Shown here in pieces: positions 17,076 to 25,674 of a stretch of DNA of 64,000 nt; the first letter of the stretch is position 1, and each line of letters starts with the position of its first letter. The notes beneath the pieces were generated by a model. The model searched no databases and had not been told where the DNA came from. It saw nothing but the letters and a program-made list of their open reading frames with translations. Source of the stretch: Nereida sp965655635 (GTDB lineage Bacteria > Pseudomonadota > Alphaproteobacteria > Rhodobacterales > Rhodobacteraceae); the NCBI RefSeq assembly GCF_965655635.1, contig NZ_CBFHHE010000011.1:1-64000 (forward strand). Direction: 5' to 3'. The translations under genes and the position numbers were made by a program.

Positions 17076-17084
17076 TTATCCACA
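17076..17084 (+). promoter_or_regulatory. Consensus DnaA box upstream of uvrC
   Basis: TTATCCACA matches the DnaA box consensus exactly. It is overlapped by an inverted repeat ATCCAC (17078-17083) / GTGGAT (17091-17096). It lies 77 bases before the uvrC start, downstream of a 120-base AT-rich stretch (about 16915-17035). With only one perfect box I regard it as a possible DnaA regulatory site, not as an origin. Confidence 0.45.
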
Positions 17085-17160
17085 GTATCCGTGGATCTAT
17101 TCTCTCTTGCACGCCGCCATTCACAGTTGCAGCCATATACAGAATCGCAGACCCTGACTT

Positions 17161-19017
17161 ATGACCGACGCAGCCCCCCTTATTGGACATGAACTGATCC
17201 ATGATTATCTGCGCATGCTTGATGGCTCGCCAGGTGTGTACCGGATGCTTGATGAGCAAAATCGGGTGCTTTATGTGGGTAAGGCCCGTCATCTCAAAAA
17301 TCGTGTGAGCAATTACGCGCGCCCCTCAGGGCATTCTGGACGTACCGCGCGTATGATTTCTGAGACACGCTCGATGATGTTTCTGACCACCCAGACTGAA
17401 ACAGAGGCCCTGCTTCTCGAGCAAAATCTGATTAAACAGCTTAAGCCTAAGTACAATGTGCTGCTACGTGATGACAAAAGCTTTCCAAATATTCTGGTGA
17501 GCAAAGATCATGAGTTTCCGCAAATTCGCAAACATCGCGGCGCTAAGAAGACTAAGGGCGCATATTATGGGCCATTTGCGAGTGCTGGCGCGGTCAACAG
17601 AACGTTGAACCAGTTACAGCGTGTGTTCTTGCTGCGTGATTGTTCTGACAGTCAGTTTGAGGGGCGGACACGGCCGTGTTTGAACTACCAGATCAAGCGA
17701 TGCAGTGCGCCATGCGTTGGCAAAATCTCAGGGCAGGATTACGCCGCTAGTGTCAAAGACGCAGAGCGTTTCTTGTCGGGGAAAACGACAGGGCTACAAG
17801 AAAAGCTGGCCAAAGATATGGCAGACGCGGCAGAGGCTATGGAGTTTGAAAGCGCCGCGGCACTACGCGATCGGTTGCGGGCCATGACGCAAGTACAGAC
17901 CTCCCAAGGGATTAATCCGCGCGGCGTGTCAGAGGCAGATGTGATTGCGCTGCACATGGAAGGCGGACAGGCTTGCGTCCAAGTGTTCTTCATTAGGGCC
18001 AATCAGAACTGGGGCAATCGCGACTACTATCCGCGTCTTGCTGCAGATGTTTCTCACACGGAAGTGATGGAGGCTTTCGTCGGACAATTTTACGCCGATA
18101 AACAACCGCCGAAGCAGGTGATCCTGTCGCATGCTGTAGAGAGTGAAGACCTTGTGGTTGAGGCCCTTAGCCAAAAGGCAGAACGCCGTGTCGAGATCAT
18201 TGTTCCGCAACGCGGTGAGAAAATGGAACTTTTGGCGGGGGCTGCACGCAATGCCCGCGAAAGCCTTGCGCGGAAAATGGCGGAAAGCGCGAGCCAACTG
18301 AAGTTGTTGAAAGGGCTGGCTGAGGCATTCGAGTTGCCCAAGCAGCCGCAACGCATTGAGGTCTACGACAACTCTCACATTCAAGGCGCACATGCGGTGG
18401 GTGGCATGATCGTTGCGGGCCCTGAAGGGTTCATGAAGAACAGTTATCGCAAGTTTAACATACGCGGTGATGATCTGACCCCCGGCGATGACTTTGGAAT
18501 GATGAAAGAGGTTCTTCGCCGCCGCTTTAAGCGGTTGCTCAAAGAGGATCCTGACAAAAGTAAAGGCGATTGGCCTGACCTTCTTCTAATCGACGGTGGG
18601 GCGGGACAAGTCAGCGCTGTACGCGAAATTATGGAAGAAATGGGTGTTGGTGATATCCCGATGATCGGTGTCGCCAAGGGTCTTGATCGGGACGCGGGCA
18701 AAGAAGAATTCCACCGTACGGGTAAACAGGTAATGGCGCTGCGCCATAACGATCCTGTACTTTATTTTGTTCAACGTATGCGTGACGAGGCACACCGTTT
18801 CGCCATCGGTACCCACAGGGCAAAGCGGTCAAAAGCGATCGGCGGGACACCTTTGGATGATGTGCCGGGCGTTGGTGCGCGGCGTAAAAAGGCACTGCTG
18901 ATGCATTTTGGCTCGGCCAAGGCGGTTGGCCGTGCCGCGCTTGCGGATTTGAAATCGGTCGACGGAATATCCGAGGCCATGGCGCAAACAATCTATGACC
19001 ACTTTAACGAGCGTTAG
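17161..19017 (+). CDS. uvrC: UvrABC excinuclease subunit C
   Basis: UvrC makes the 3' and 5' incisions around bulky DNA lesions in nucleotide excision repair. The 618-residue product has the GIY-YIG nuclease at the N-terminus (GVYRMLDEQNRVLYVGKAR, residues about 22-40), the UVR motif (MEFESAAALRDRLRAM) near 225, the RNase-H-like 5' nuclease region (YDNSHIQGAHAVGGMIV near 402, LLIDGGAGQ near 477) and a C-terminal tandem helix-hairpin-helix (VPGVGARRKKALL). Length is standard. It begins at ATG 17161 after a 290-base AT-rich upstream region; uvrC-pgsA-moaD-moaE order is common in Rhodobacterales. Confidence 0.97.
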   Translation: MTDAAPLIGHELIHDYLRMLDGSPGVYRMLDEQNRVLYVGKARHLKNRVSNYARPSGHSGRTARMISETRSMMFLTTQTETEALLLEQNLIKQLKPKYNVLLRDDKSFPNILVSKDHEFPQIRKHRGAKKTKGAYYGPFASAGAVNRTLNQLQRVFLLRDCSDSQFEGRTRPCLNYQIKRCSAPCVGKISGQDYAASVKDAERFLSGKTTGLQEKLAKDMADAAEAMEFESAAALRDRLRAMTQVQTSQGINPRGVSEADVIALHMEGGQACVQVFFIRANQNWGNRDYYPRLAADVSHTEVMEAFVGQFYADKQPPKQVILSHAVESEDLVVEALSQKAERRVEIIVPQRGEKMELLAGAARNARESLARKMAESASQLKLLKGLAEAFELPKQPQRIEVYDNSHIQGAHAVGGMIVAGPEGFMKNSYRKFNIRGDDLTPGDDFGMMKEVLRRRFKRLLKEDPDKSKGDWPDLLLIDGGAGQVSAVREIMEEMGVGDIPMIGVAKGLDRDAGKEEFHRTGKQVMALRHNDPVLYFVQRMRDEAHRFAIGTHRAKRSKAIGGTPLDDVPGVGARRKKALLMHFGSAKAVGRAALADLKSVDGISEAMAQTIYDHFNER

Positions 19018-19040
19018 CGTCATCCCCCCACCAATAAGGA

Positions 19041-19062
19041 GCGCCCCGCTTTCGCGAGACGC
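19041..19062 (-). terminator. Possible terminator hairpin of the broken small gene
   Basis: In minus-strand RNA, GCGTCTCGC and GCGGGGCGC pair over nine positions (two G-U) closed by a GAAA tetraloop, a very stable fold. It follows the small gene ending at 19105. Only a short, interrupted T-rich stretch follows, so termination is plausible but not certain. Confidence 0.4.
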
Positions 19063-19104
19063 CCTTCTTGGGGACAGGGAGGTATCCCAGAGGCTGCGCG
19101 GGAC

Positions 19105-19431
19105 TTAGAAGTTCGCAAGGGATTTCAGTGACGCCACTCGGGCTGTGTCGTTGTCTTGCTCAGCGTTTTCGATCAGCGATGCAAAATCAACTGATGTGCC
19201 GCGGCTTGAGACACGGACGCTGTCGAGGGTCTGGCCCAAGAAGAAGTTCAGCTGTGCCACGTCTTGGCCTTGGCGGGCGTTAATGATGTTAACCAATGTT
19301 GTATCGGCCTAAACACCGGCGCTAACGCCTGCAGATTTGGCGAGTTGGTCAGCAGATGCTGCAGTTGCGGAAGCGGCGATTGCAATGGCTGTGAATACAG
19401 TTGCGAGCTTCAGAATAATTTCTTTCGGCAC
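19105..19431 (-). pseudogene. Small secreted protein gene interrupted by an in-frame TAG
   Basis: Reading leftward from GTG 19431 gives a basic start, a hydrophobic signal sequence (LATVFTAIAIAASATAASA) and a mature start DQLAKSAGVSAGV. The next codon, 41, at 19311-19309, is TAG. The same frame then continues for 66 codons as ADTTLVNIINARQGQDVAQL and onward to TAA at 19105. The signal peptide and the downstream part fit one secreted protein of about 107 residues, so a single nonsense change (for example a Tyr codon) has probably split it, unless it is a sequence error or the stop is suppressed. No known domain is recognised. AGAAAGG overlaps the GTG, so the true start may be slightly downstream. 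Confidence 0.65.
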
Positions 19432-19778
19432 CCTTTCTAAGGCGTTCGTTTGTTTGGGCTATATTGCCCTGTGAGTGATGAATGAGGCGTTAATGCATGT
19501 CTCGGATGAGCTGTATATGGGGTTTGTTTTGGGGCATGATAGGCCTGTCATGCGCAGGTGATATTTGTGGAAACGAACATCATGCCGCCGTGATCAGCTC
19601 TTGTGTGCGCAAGCCTTGTGGGCGTAATTCCTATGAAAACGGCGCTCACAAGGAATGTTACACCGCCGCGATATGTTTCAGCGCGGTGGGGTGCTTTGTA
19701 ATAATTCAGGCGGGAATTGTTCGATATGTCGCAAAAGAACCTGTGGCGGCGCAGAGAATCCTGGGCTAGATCAAGGAT
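19432..19778. other. Spacer between the broken small gene and pgsA
   Basis: This 347-base divergent spacer must hold the promoters of the leftward small gene and possibly of pgsA. A 90-codon plus-strand frame (19497-19769) fills much of it but is Cys-rich, lacks a ribosome site and resembles no family, so I do not call it. No clear hairpin or repeat is seen. Confidence 0.4.
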
Positions 19779-20444
19779 ATGAAGTGGACTTTGCCAAATA
19801 TCCTGACCGTCTTGCGCCTTTTTGCGGCCTTTGGCGTCGTCATAATGTTTTTGTATTTCAATCGGCCTTGGGCTGATTGGTTTGCGCTGGTTCTGTTTGG
19901 CCTCGCGGCGCTGACAGATTTTTTTGATGGCTACCTTGCGCGCTTGTGGAACCAAACGAGCCGCTTTGGTGCGATGCTTGACCCGATTGCGGACAAAGCG
20001 ATGGTGGTGATAGCGCTGCTGATTATTGTTGGCTTTTCTGGGATGGACCCGTGGCTGCTCTTACCTGCAAGCGTCATCATATTTCGTGAAGTGTTCGTAA
20101 GTGGCTTGCGTGAGTTCTTGGGCGATGACGCCAAAACCCTGGCGGTTACCAAGCTTGCGAAATGGAAAACGACCGCGCAGATGCTGGCTATTGCGGTTCT
20201 GTTTTCTAAGGGTGCCTTTGAACATTACTTCATTGAACAGACTGTGGGCATGACGTCTGAGATGGTTGATGGTATTTTGGCGGGCGACATTGAAGACGTT
20301 GTTGGTCTTCGATGGAAAGAGATGGGCTGGCACCTGAGCTGGTCCGTAGGTTTGGTCCTTCTTTGGGTTGCGGCATTGTTGACGTTGATCACAGGCTGGG
20401 ACTATTTCCGTAAATCGTTACCATTTCTGAGAGATCCTCAATGA
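19779..20444 (+). CDS. pgsA: CDP-diacylglycerol-glycerol-3-phosphate 3-phosphatidyltransferase
   Basis: PgsA commits CDP-diacylglycerol to phosphatidylglycerol synthesis at the cytoplasmic membrane. The CDP-alcohol phosphotransferase motif D-x2-D-G-x2-A-R-x8-G-x3-D-x3-D is complete in DFFDGYLARLWNQ followed by SRFGAMLDPIADK (about residues 47-73). Several hydrophobic helices span the rest. The 221-residue protein is somewhat longer than E. coli PgsA (182), with an insertion near residues 150-180. Its stop overlaps the moaD start (ATGA). Confidence 0.95.
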   Translation: MKWTLPNILTVLRLFAAFGVVIMFLYFNRPWADWFALVLFGLAALTDFFDGYLARLWNQTSRFGAMLDPIADKAMVVIALLIIVGFSGMDPWLLLPASVIIFREVFVSGLREFLGDDAKTLAVTKLAKWKTTAQMLAIAVLFSKGAFEHYFIEQTVGMTSEMVDGILAGDIEDVVGLRWKEMGWHLSWSVGLVLLWVAALLTLITGWDYFRKSLPFLRDPQ

Positions 20445-20686
20445 ATGTTGTTTATTTCGCATGGGTTCGTGAACGTATTGGCCTGCCTCAGGAACAGATC
20501 ACGACGGATGCTGCAACAGTAGCCGAGCTGGTCGATGAGTTGCGCGCACGTGAAGCCCGTTATGAGGCGGCATTTGCAGATATCAGTGCTCTGCGTGTTG
20601 CGGTTGATCAAGAGTTGTCTGATTTTGACGCGTCCTTGAAAGATGTGCGCGAGGTTGCCTTCTTCCCCCCCATGACAGGTGGCTAA
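20441..20686 (+). CDS. moaD: Molybdopterin synthase small subunit
   Basis: This 81-residue ubiquitin-like sulfur carrier ends in the obligatory Gly-Gly (PPMTGG) that is thiocarboxylated and donates sulfur to cyclic pyranopterin monophosphate. Internal features VYFAWVRERIGLP and LRVAVDQELSDFDASL fit the MoaD fold. It overlaps pgsA by four bases and is followed after five bases by moaE, the catalytic partner. Confidence 0.94.
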   Translation: MNVVYFAWVRERIGLPQEQITTDAATVAELVDELRAREARYEAAFADISALRVAVDQELSDFDASLKDVREVAFFPPMTGG

Positions 20687-20691
20687 GGACG

Positions 20692-21126
20692 ATGGACGTT
20701 CGTGTGCAGCAAGAACGTTTTGATGCGGGTGCTGAGCTGAATGGCTTTGATCCGAATGGCGCAGGCGCTGTTGTCACATTCACGGGGCTTGTCCGCGACG
20801 TGGCGGGCGGACTAGAGCAAATGCTGATTGAGCATTATCCGGCTATGACCGAAAAAGCCTTGCGCGAAATTGCAGTTGAGGCCGAGGCGCGTTGGCAGTT
20901 AAGCAATGTCCTCGTGATCCACCGCTTTGGATCGCTGCAGCCTGATGAGCAGATCATGATGGTGGCCACGGCCAGTCGTCATAGGGATGCAGCCTTTGAA
21001 GCTGCTACGTTCTTGATGGATTACCTGAAATCGCGCGCGCCGTTTTGGAAAAAAGAAACAACGGCCGCTGGTGAGAACTGGGTAGAAAGTACCGTTAAAG
21101 ACGAAGAGTCGCTGAAACGCTGGTAG
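20692..21126 (+). CDS. moaE: Molybdopterin synthase catalytic subunit
   Basis: This 144-residue large subunit converts cyclic pyranopterin monophosphate to molybdopterin with MoaD. Typical segments are GAVVTFTGLVRD, LIEHYPAMTEKAL, IHRFGSLQPDE, ASRHRDAAFEAATFLMDYLK and the C-terminal lysine-rich APFWKKE loop that holds the active-site Lys. It ends five bases before the stop of the convergent coiled-coil gene. Confidence 0.95.
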   Translation: MDVRVQQERFDAGAELNGFDPNGAGAVVTFTGLVRDVAGGLEQMLIEHYPAMTEKALREIAVEAEARWQLSNVLVIHRFGSLQPDEQIMMVATASRHRDAAFEAATFLMDYLKSRAPFWKKETTAAGENWVESTVKDEESLKRW

Positions 21127-21130
21127 GGCA

Positions 21131-21460
21131 CTACTTTGCTTTGTTGGCGCGCTCGATATAGGCGCGTAATTCTTCAGCTTCATGCCGTGCATCGCGCAAA
21201 CCATCCATCGCTGCCCGCAGCTCAGCTTCTGTTTGGGCCATCTGGTTGCTCATTTCGGCTTCGCGCTTCTGCAAATATGCAATCGCTTGGTCGCGGGTTT
21301 CTTCGGCTTCATGCAAAGACTGCGCAAGCTTATCCAGCTCGCCTACGTCAGATTGTGACACGCGGGTGAAACGGCTGATCAACCAATGGGCGAACCATCC
21401 CAGAATGAACGCAACAAACAGGATGGCTGCAATTGCCACGATAAACTCAGTTCTGTTCAT
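21131..21460 (-). CDS. Small membrane-anchored coiled-coil protein
   Basis: This 109-residue protein has one N-terminal transmembrane helix (FIVAIAAILFVAFILGWFAHW) followed by a charged helix from about residue 38 to the end, rich in Glu, Gln and Ala with heptad character. It starts one base from the end of the OmpA-family gene and is presumably co-transcribed with it. No function is known to me; a scaffold partner of the envelope OmpA protein is an inference. Confidence 0.75.
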   Translation of the reverse strand: MNRTEFIVAIAAILFVAFILGWFAHWLISRFTRVSQSDVGELDKLAQSLHEAEETRDQAIAYLQKREAEMSNQMAQTEAELRAAMDGLRDARHEAEELRAYIERANKAK

Positions 21461-23334
21461 TACTCTTGTCCTGTTTCGTCGGTTGCGGGCTCAGCTTCAG
21501 TCGCTTCGGCCTCATCGGTGGTCTTTGCTGAAAGGGTGAATTCAATGCGGCGGTTTGCTTCACGGCCTTCTTCGGTTCCATTATCAGCAATCGGTGTTGC
21601 TTCGCCATAGCCAACCGCTGTCAATCTTTCCGGCGGAAGGCGGCGGGTCACAAGAGAGGTGCGCACAGCATCAGCGCGGCTTTGCGAGATGCGCGCATTC
21701 AGCTCTTCACTACCTTGGCTATCGGTGTGCCCTGCAATTTCAATCGAAACATTCACACAGGCCTTTAGCACATCGGCAATTCGATCAATCGTGGTACGGC
21801 CCGCGTCATCAACTGTGCTGGAACCGGGCTCGAACGTAATTTTTGTTTGCGCAAGGATCGCATCAATTTGCGCGACGCATTCTTCGGGGGTCGGGAGAGA
21901 CGCGATCGGGTCTAGTTCTTCCTTGTAGTCCACGTCGATCTTGAAAGTGCCTTCGCCATCAAGCTTATCGGCCAGAATGCGGCTGATGATGGACCGGCTG
22001 CGCGTATTACCAGTGTTGCCGCGTACTTGGATAACGTCCCCCTGAACAATCACGGCGCCGTTGTTCACTTCCGACAGAGCTTCAACTGCAGTAAGAACGC
22101 GCAAGGGCCAGCCATCTGGCAGACCTGCTTCAACCTTGATTGCGTTGTAAACGCGGTCGGCACCAAACTTTGCAAGCGCGAGGCTTTCCACAGATGATTT
22201 CAGGAACTCGCTGCTAACCGCTCCGCGCAGTTGCACTTGGCCTTCAGGCGACAGCGTGGCCAGAAATTCCAGCTGCTCAGTGGCGTCGTTCGCGGTGGGG
22301 TCCGGCACATAGATGGCTTGAAGCGAGAACACTTCGGGCAGCTCGTTCTCTAGATCAGATGCAATTGAGTTGAATTTTTCTTCATCAAAACCGGCGGGGC
22401 TTTCGATCGTGACGTCTGTATCGGAGATCGTAATGCCGCCGCCGCCCATCTCGGACACGGCTGCGATTGCTGATGCACCTGCGCGGCCCCAACGTGGGCT
22501 CGGCATGCCAAGGCCCAGCACGCAATCTACGTCACCAATTAGCCCTGCACTACGTGCTGCACCAACCAATTGTCCGCGTACTTGTTCGGTTCCTGCAGCG
22601 CAGGCGTCAAACTGTGCATTGCCTTGCGCATCAATAATGAAACGCAGGGTATAAGGCGAAATAACAGGGCGCGGTGCGGTTATGCTGAGGTTCAGTTCAA
22701 GCCCTGCGGGTAACTCCCCCTCGAGGATTTCCTCAATGCGGGCTTTTTCTTCTTGGCTGTCGGTTGCAGCGATGATCGTGACGCGCTCTGCGGTGATTGA
22801 AACTTTTGAGCGATCAAGGTTTTGCATCGCCGCCAAGCCAAAGCGCGTAGCGTCTTCCCAGCCGTTGGGCACGGGATAGTCGGCAACCTCTAGTAGGTCT
22901 GAGACTTCTGCGCCGCGTGCGGTGCGCGCAATGTCACGGACCAAATCATCACGGTCAACTTCGGAGGGGATCAACCCGATCAACGACAGGCCACCATCAT
23001 TTTTGAGTAGTTCAATGGAAAAATCCGGCGCGCGGGTCTGATCAACTTGCGCAATCACAAAGTTATCAATCAGTCGCGATGCATCTACTGCTGTGCTGGC
23101 AACTGAAAGCGCTCTGAAACGTGCGGCCTCATCGGGGGCTTCGCCTGATAAGATTACGCTGAGCCCATCTGTTTCGATACTGGCCCAAGGCACGCTTTCT
23201 TCCAAAAACACTTGATCAACCGCAAGCGCAGAGCGGTCTTCCACCAATCGGACCACAGCATTCGAGGCAAGGACCGCCCCTGCAGCACCCAAAGTAAGGG
23301 CGCCAATCGTAGAAATCAGGGCGTTCACAGCCAT
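21460..23334 (-). CDS. OmpA-family protein with BON-like repeats
   Basis: This 624-residue envelope protein has an N-terminal hydrophobic segment (STIGALTLGAAGAVLASNAVV) serving as an anchor or signal. Several BON-like modules follow, with recurring patterns such as DGLSVILSGEAPDEAARFRAL and VIVQGDVIQVRGNTGN. The C-terminal OmpA peptidoglycan-binding domain (about 490-600) shows ITFEPGSSTVDDAG and the signature IAGHTDSQGSEELN...SRADAV. The tail is acidic (DEAEATEAEPATDETGQE). It probably links membrane and peptidoglycan. It overlaps the downstream coiled-coil gene by one base. Confidence 0.85.
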   Translation of the reverse strand: MAVNALISTIGALTLGAAGAVLASNAVVRLVEDRSALAVDQVFLEESVPWASIETDGLSVILSGEAPDEAARFRALSVASTAVDASRLIDNFVIAQVDQTRAPDFSIELLKNDGGLSLIGLIPSEVDRDDLVRDIARTARGAEVSDLLEVADYPVPNGWEDATRFGLAAMQNLDRSKVSITAERVTIIAATDSQEEKARIEEILEGELPAGLELNLSITAPRPVISPYTLRFIIDAQGNAQFDACAAGTEQVRGQLVGAARSAGLIGDVDCVLGLGMPSPRWGRAGASAIAAVSEMGGGGITISDTDVTIESPAGFDEEKFNSIASDLENELPEVFSLQAIYVPDPTANDATEQLEFLATLSPEGQVQLRGAVSSEFLKSSVESLALAKFGADRVYNAIKVEAGLPDGWPLRVLTAVEALSEVNNGAVIVQGDVIQVRGNTGNTRSRSIISRILADKLDGEGTFKIDVDYKEELDPIASLPTPEECVAQIDAILAQTKITFEPGSSTVDDAGRTTIDRIADVLKACVNVSIEIAGHTDSQGSEELNARISQSRADAVRTSLVTRRLPPERLTAVGYGEATPIADNGTEEGREANRRIEFTLSAKTTDEAEATEAEPATDETGQE

Positions 23335-23395
23335 TGTGCGTCATGTTCCGTATTAGATTATGCCAACCTTTACGATGCCCCGTCAGCAGGCGCAA

Positions 23396-24349
23396 TCAGA
23401 GTAAAGCAGCAACGGCAAAAAATAGCACAGGGAGCAAGCCTGCGTTTCGGTTCGAGCGAAACAGCATGATCAAGCGGACACTGTCATCGGGTATGAAGCG
23501 CGTAAGTTGCCACGCCAGATGCCAGCCAAGCGCCCACGCGCCACCCAAAGCCACGACCACAGCCAAAACACTACCAGATGGTACGGTGACCATCATAGAA
23601 GCTGCGCCAATACTGACGACGGTTAACACCAAAAAGGCGCGCAGCCATTTGGGGCTATTGTCTCCGAACAATCGCGCGGTTGATTTCACGCCGATCAACG
23701 CATCGTCTTCGGTGTCTTGGTGGGCATAGATCGTATCGTAGAACAGCGTCCAGAAAATCCCTCCGACATAAAGCAGGACTGCGGGCCAGCCCAAGCTGCC
23801 TGTGTTTGCCGTCCAAGCCAGCAGTGCGCCCCAGTTGAAGGCAAGTCCCAAAAATACCTGCGGCCACCAAGTGAACCGTTTGGCAAAGGGGTAGATCGCC
23901 ACGGGCAGCAGGGCCGCTATGCCCAAGATAATTGCTGCGGTGTTGAAGCTAAGCAAAATCGCAAAAGCAACAAGGCATTGGGCAACCAGCCAGATCAGTG
24001 CGGCCTTCACTGTTACCTGTCCCGACGGTAGTGGTCGCGACCGTGTGCGCGCAACGGAGGCGTCAATGTGACGGTCTGTGATGTCATTCCATGTGCAGCC
24101 CGCACCGCGCATCAGCCACGCACCCGCGCTGCAACCCAATGCAATCCACAGATCAGCCAGTGACGCGCGCCCCGTAGACAAGATCGCCAAGGCCAAGCCC
24201 CACCAGCACGGCAACAGCAACAGCCAGGTCCCGATCGGGCGGTCTGCACGGGCCAGCCGCAAAAACGGGCGTGTCGCGCGCGGAGCAAATTTGTCGACCC
24301 AATTATCTTTTACGGCATCTGCCACTTGGCCTTGGGGGGTGTCGGTCAT
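23396..24349 (-). CDS. ubiA: 4-hydroxybenzoate polyprenyltransferase
   Basis: UbiA prenylates 4-hydroxybenzoate in ubiquinone synthesis in the cytoplasmic membrane. The 317-residue protein has both Asp-rich prenyl-diphosphate/Mg motifs, N-D-I-T-D-R-H-I-D in CTWNDITDRHIDASVARTRS and D-T-x-Y-A-x2-D in YDTIYAHQDTEDDALIGVKS, and eight to nine hydrophobic helices. The start at 24349 lies only 12 bases from the divergent rsmE start, so promoters must extend into the opposing genes. Confidence 0.94.
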   Translation of the reverse strand: MTDTPQGQVADAVKDNWVDKFAPRATRPFLRLARADRPIGTWLLLLPCWWGLALAILSTGRASLADLWIALGCSAGAWLMRGAGCTWNDITDRHIDASVARTRSRPLPSGQVTVKAALIWLVAQCLVAFAILLSFNTAAIILGIAALLPVAIYPFAKRFTWWPQVFLGLAFNWGALLAWTANTGSLGWPAVLLYVGGIFWTLFYDTIYAHQDTEDDALIGVKSTARLFGDNSPKWLRAFLVLTVVSIGAASMMVTVPSGSVLAVVVALGGAWALGWHLAWQLTRFIPDDSVRLIMLFRSNRNAGLLPVLFFAVAALL

Positions 24350-24361
24350 AGTGTACGCTCC

Positions 24362-25084
24362 ATGGCGAAAGTTCGTTTATATGTAGATCACCCGTTGGGG
24401 CAGGATCAAATAGTTCCTTTGGAACAATCACAAGCGCACTATTTATTTGGTGTAATGCGATTGGCAGTGGGGCAGGTGATTTCTGTTTTTGACGGTGCGA
24501 ACGGCGAATGGGACGCAAAAATCACACAAGCCGCTAAGCGTGGCGGCGTTTTGACCTGCTTTGCGCAGGCCCAAGAACAAAGTGTGCCGCCGGACCTTTG
24601 GTTAATGTTTGCCCCGATTAAAAAGGCGCGCACGGACTTCATTGTCGAAAAAGCGGCCGAGATGGGCGCCGCAAAAATTTTTCCCGTTCAAACCCAGTTC
24701 ACCAACGCAGAGCGGATTCGCCAAGACCGGTTGCAAGCGCATGCTGTTGAAGCGGCTGAGCAATGCGGCGGGACTTATGTGCCCACCGTGGCCCCTTTGC
24801 AAAAGTTAAGCGCGGTGCTGGACGCATGGGATCCGGTGCGACAACTGATTTTTTGCGACGAAACACTGGCAGGGCGCGCAACGGCTGACCTATCAAGTCT
24901 TGCCTCGGCACCCGCTGCTATCTTGATCGGGCCGGAGGGCGGCTTTTCACCCGAAGAGCGGAGCCGCTTGCTTGGGCTACCTTTCGTGCAGACGCTATCG
25001 CTTGGACCTCGGGTGTTGCGCGCAGATACGGCTGCTGTTGCCGCGCTGACGCTGTGGCAGCAAAGCAAAGGGGATTGGGCATGA
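24362..25084 (+). CDS. rsmE: 16S rRNA (uracil-1498-N3)-methyltransferase
   Basis: RsmE methylates U1498 of 16S rRNA. The 240-residue product has the SPOUT fold signatures: APIKKARTDFIVEKAAEMG near residue 80, ILIGPEGGFSPEE near 188, and the C-terminal SLGPRVLRADTAAVAAL segment that forms the trefoil knot and binds S-adenosylmethionine. ATG 24362 (AKVRLYVDHPL) matches family N-termini; the longer frame from 24326 would overlap ubiA. It overlaps the next gene by four bases. Confidence 0.93.
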   Translation: MAKVRLYVDHPLGQDQIVPLEQSQAHYLFGVMRLAVGQVISVFDGANGEWDAKITQAAKRGGVLTCFAQAQEQSVPPDLWLMFAPIKKARTDFIVEKAAEMGAAKIFPVQTQFTNAERIRQDRLQAHAVEAAEQCGGTYVPTVAPLQKLSAVLDAWDPVRQLIFCDETLAGRATADLSSLASAPAAILIGPEGGFSPEERSRLLGLPFVQTLSLGPRVLRADTAAVAALTLWQQSKGDWA

Positions 25085-25602
25085 ATTTTATCCGCCCCGA
25101 AGTTTTAGCTTTTCTTGCTAAATGGCGTGAAGTGCTCGTGGGCTTAGGCCTTGTGTCGTTTGGGCTTTACGTGGCGGTGACTTCTTTTGGTTTAACGCCT
25201 TGGGCCGGCGGCCTTTTGATGATTGTTGGTGCTGCGGTCACCGTGCAGGGCGTGCAGCGTGCACGCTTTCCGTTCGGGCGTGGTGGCGCAGGCGTTGTCG
25301 AGGTCACCGAAAGGCAGATCGCATATTTTGAACCTGATGGTGGCGGCGTGGTTTCTATCAATGAGTTGATCCGCGTTATGATCCACAAGCACCGCGGCGT
25401 TTTGTATTGGCAGTTCGATGCGCGCGGCGCGCCGTCACTGACCGTGCCCAACAGTGCTGCGAAGGCCGAGACTATATATGACGCGCTTTCGTCCCTTGAT
25501 GGGGTTGATCTTGATGCGCCGCGCCGCGCTATGGCCGAGGATGTGCCGATGGTTTTGATCTGGCAGTCCAAAGATGCCCGTGCGCATACGGCTGTGCAGT
25601 AA
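25081..25602 (+). CDS. Conserved membrane protein of unknown function
   Basis: This 173-residue protein starts at ATG 25081, coupled to rsmE by ATGA. Two hydrophobic helices (EVLVGLGLVSFGLYVAVTSF and WAGGLLMIVGAAVTVQGV) are followed by a cytoplasmic or periplasmic beta-rich region (VVEVTERQIAYFEPDGGG...RVMIHKHRGVLYWQFDA), resembling PH-like membrane domains. I recognise no named family. Such proteins recur beside rsmE and gshA in Rhodobacterales, but their role is unknown. Confidence 0.78.
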   Translation: MNFIRPEVLAFLAKWREVLVGLGLVSFGLYVAVTSFGLTPWAGGLLMIVGAAVTVQGVQRARFPFGRGGAGVVEVTERQIAYFEPDGGGVVSINELIRVMIHKHRGVLYWQFDARGAPSLTVPNSAAKAETIYDALSSLDGVDLDAPRRAMAEDVPMVLIWQSKDARAHTAVQ

Positions 25603-25674
25603 CGCCCATTGACAAGCGCGTCTGGCGAGGCCACGCACTCTATACCTTGACCCACTCCAGCGGAGACTTTGCGT

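Noticed and set aside
16915..17096. Replication origin upstream of uvrC
   Set aside because: Only one perfect DnaA box is visible and no origin-linked genes (dnaA, hemE, parAB) are nearby.
19497..19769. 90-codon Cys-rich plus-strand frame before pgsA
   Set aside because: No ribosome site, no family resemblance and improbable composition; likely chance opening.
23717..24031. 104-codon plus-strand frame inside ubiA
   Set aside because: Antisense to the well-supported ubiA gene, with no domain of its own.
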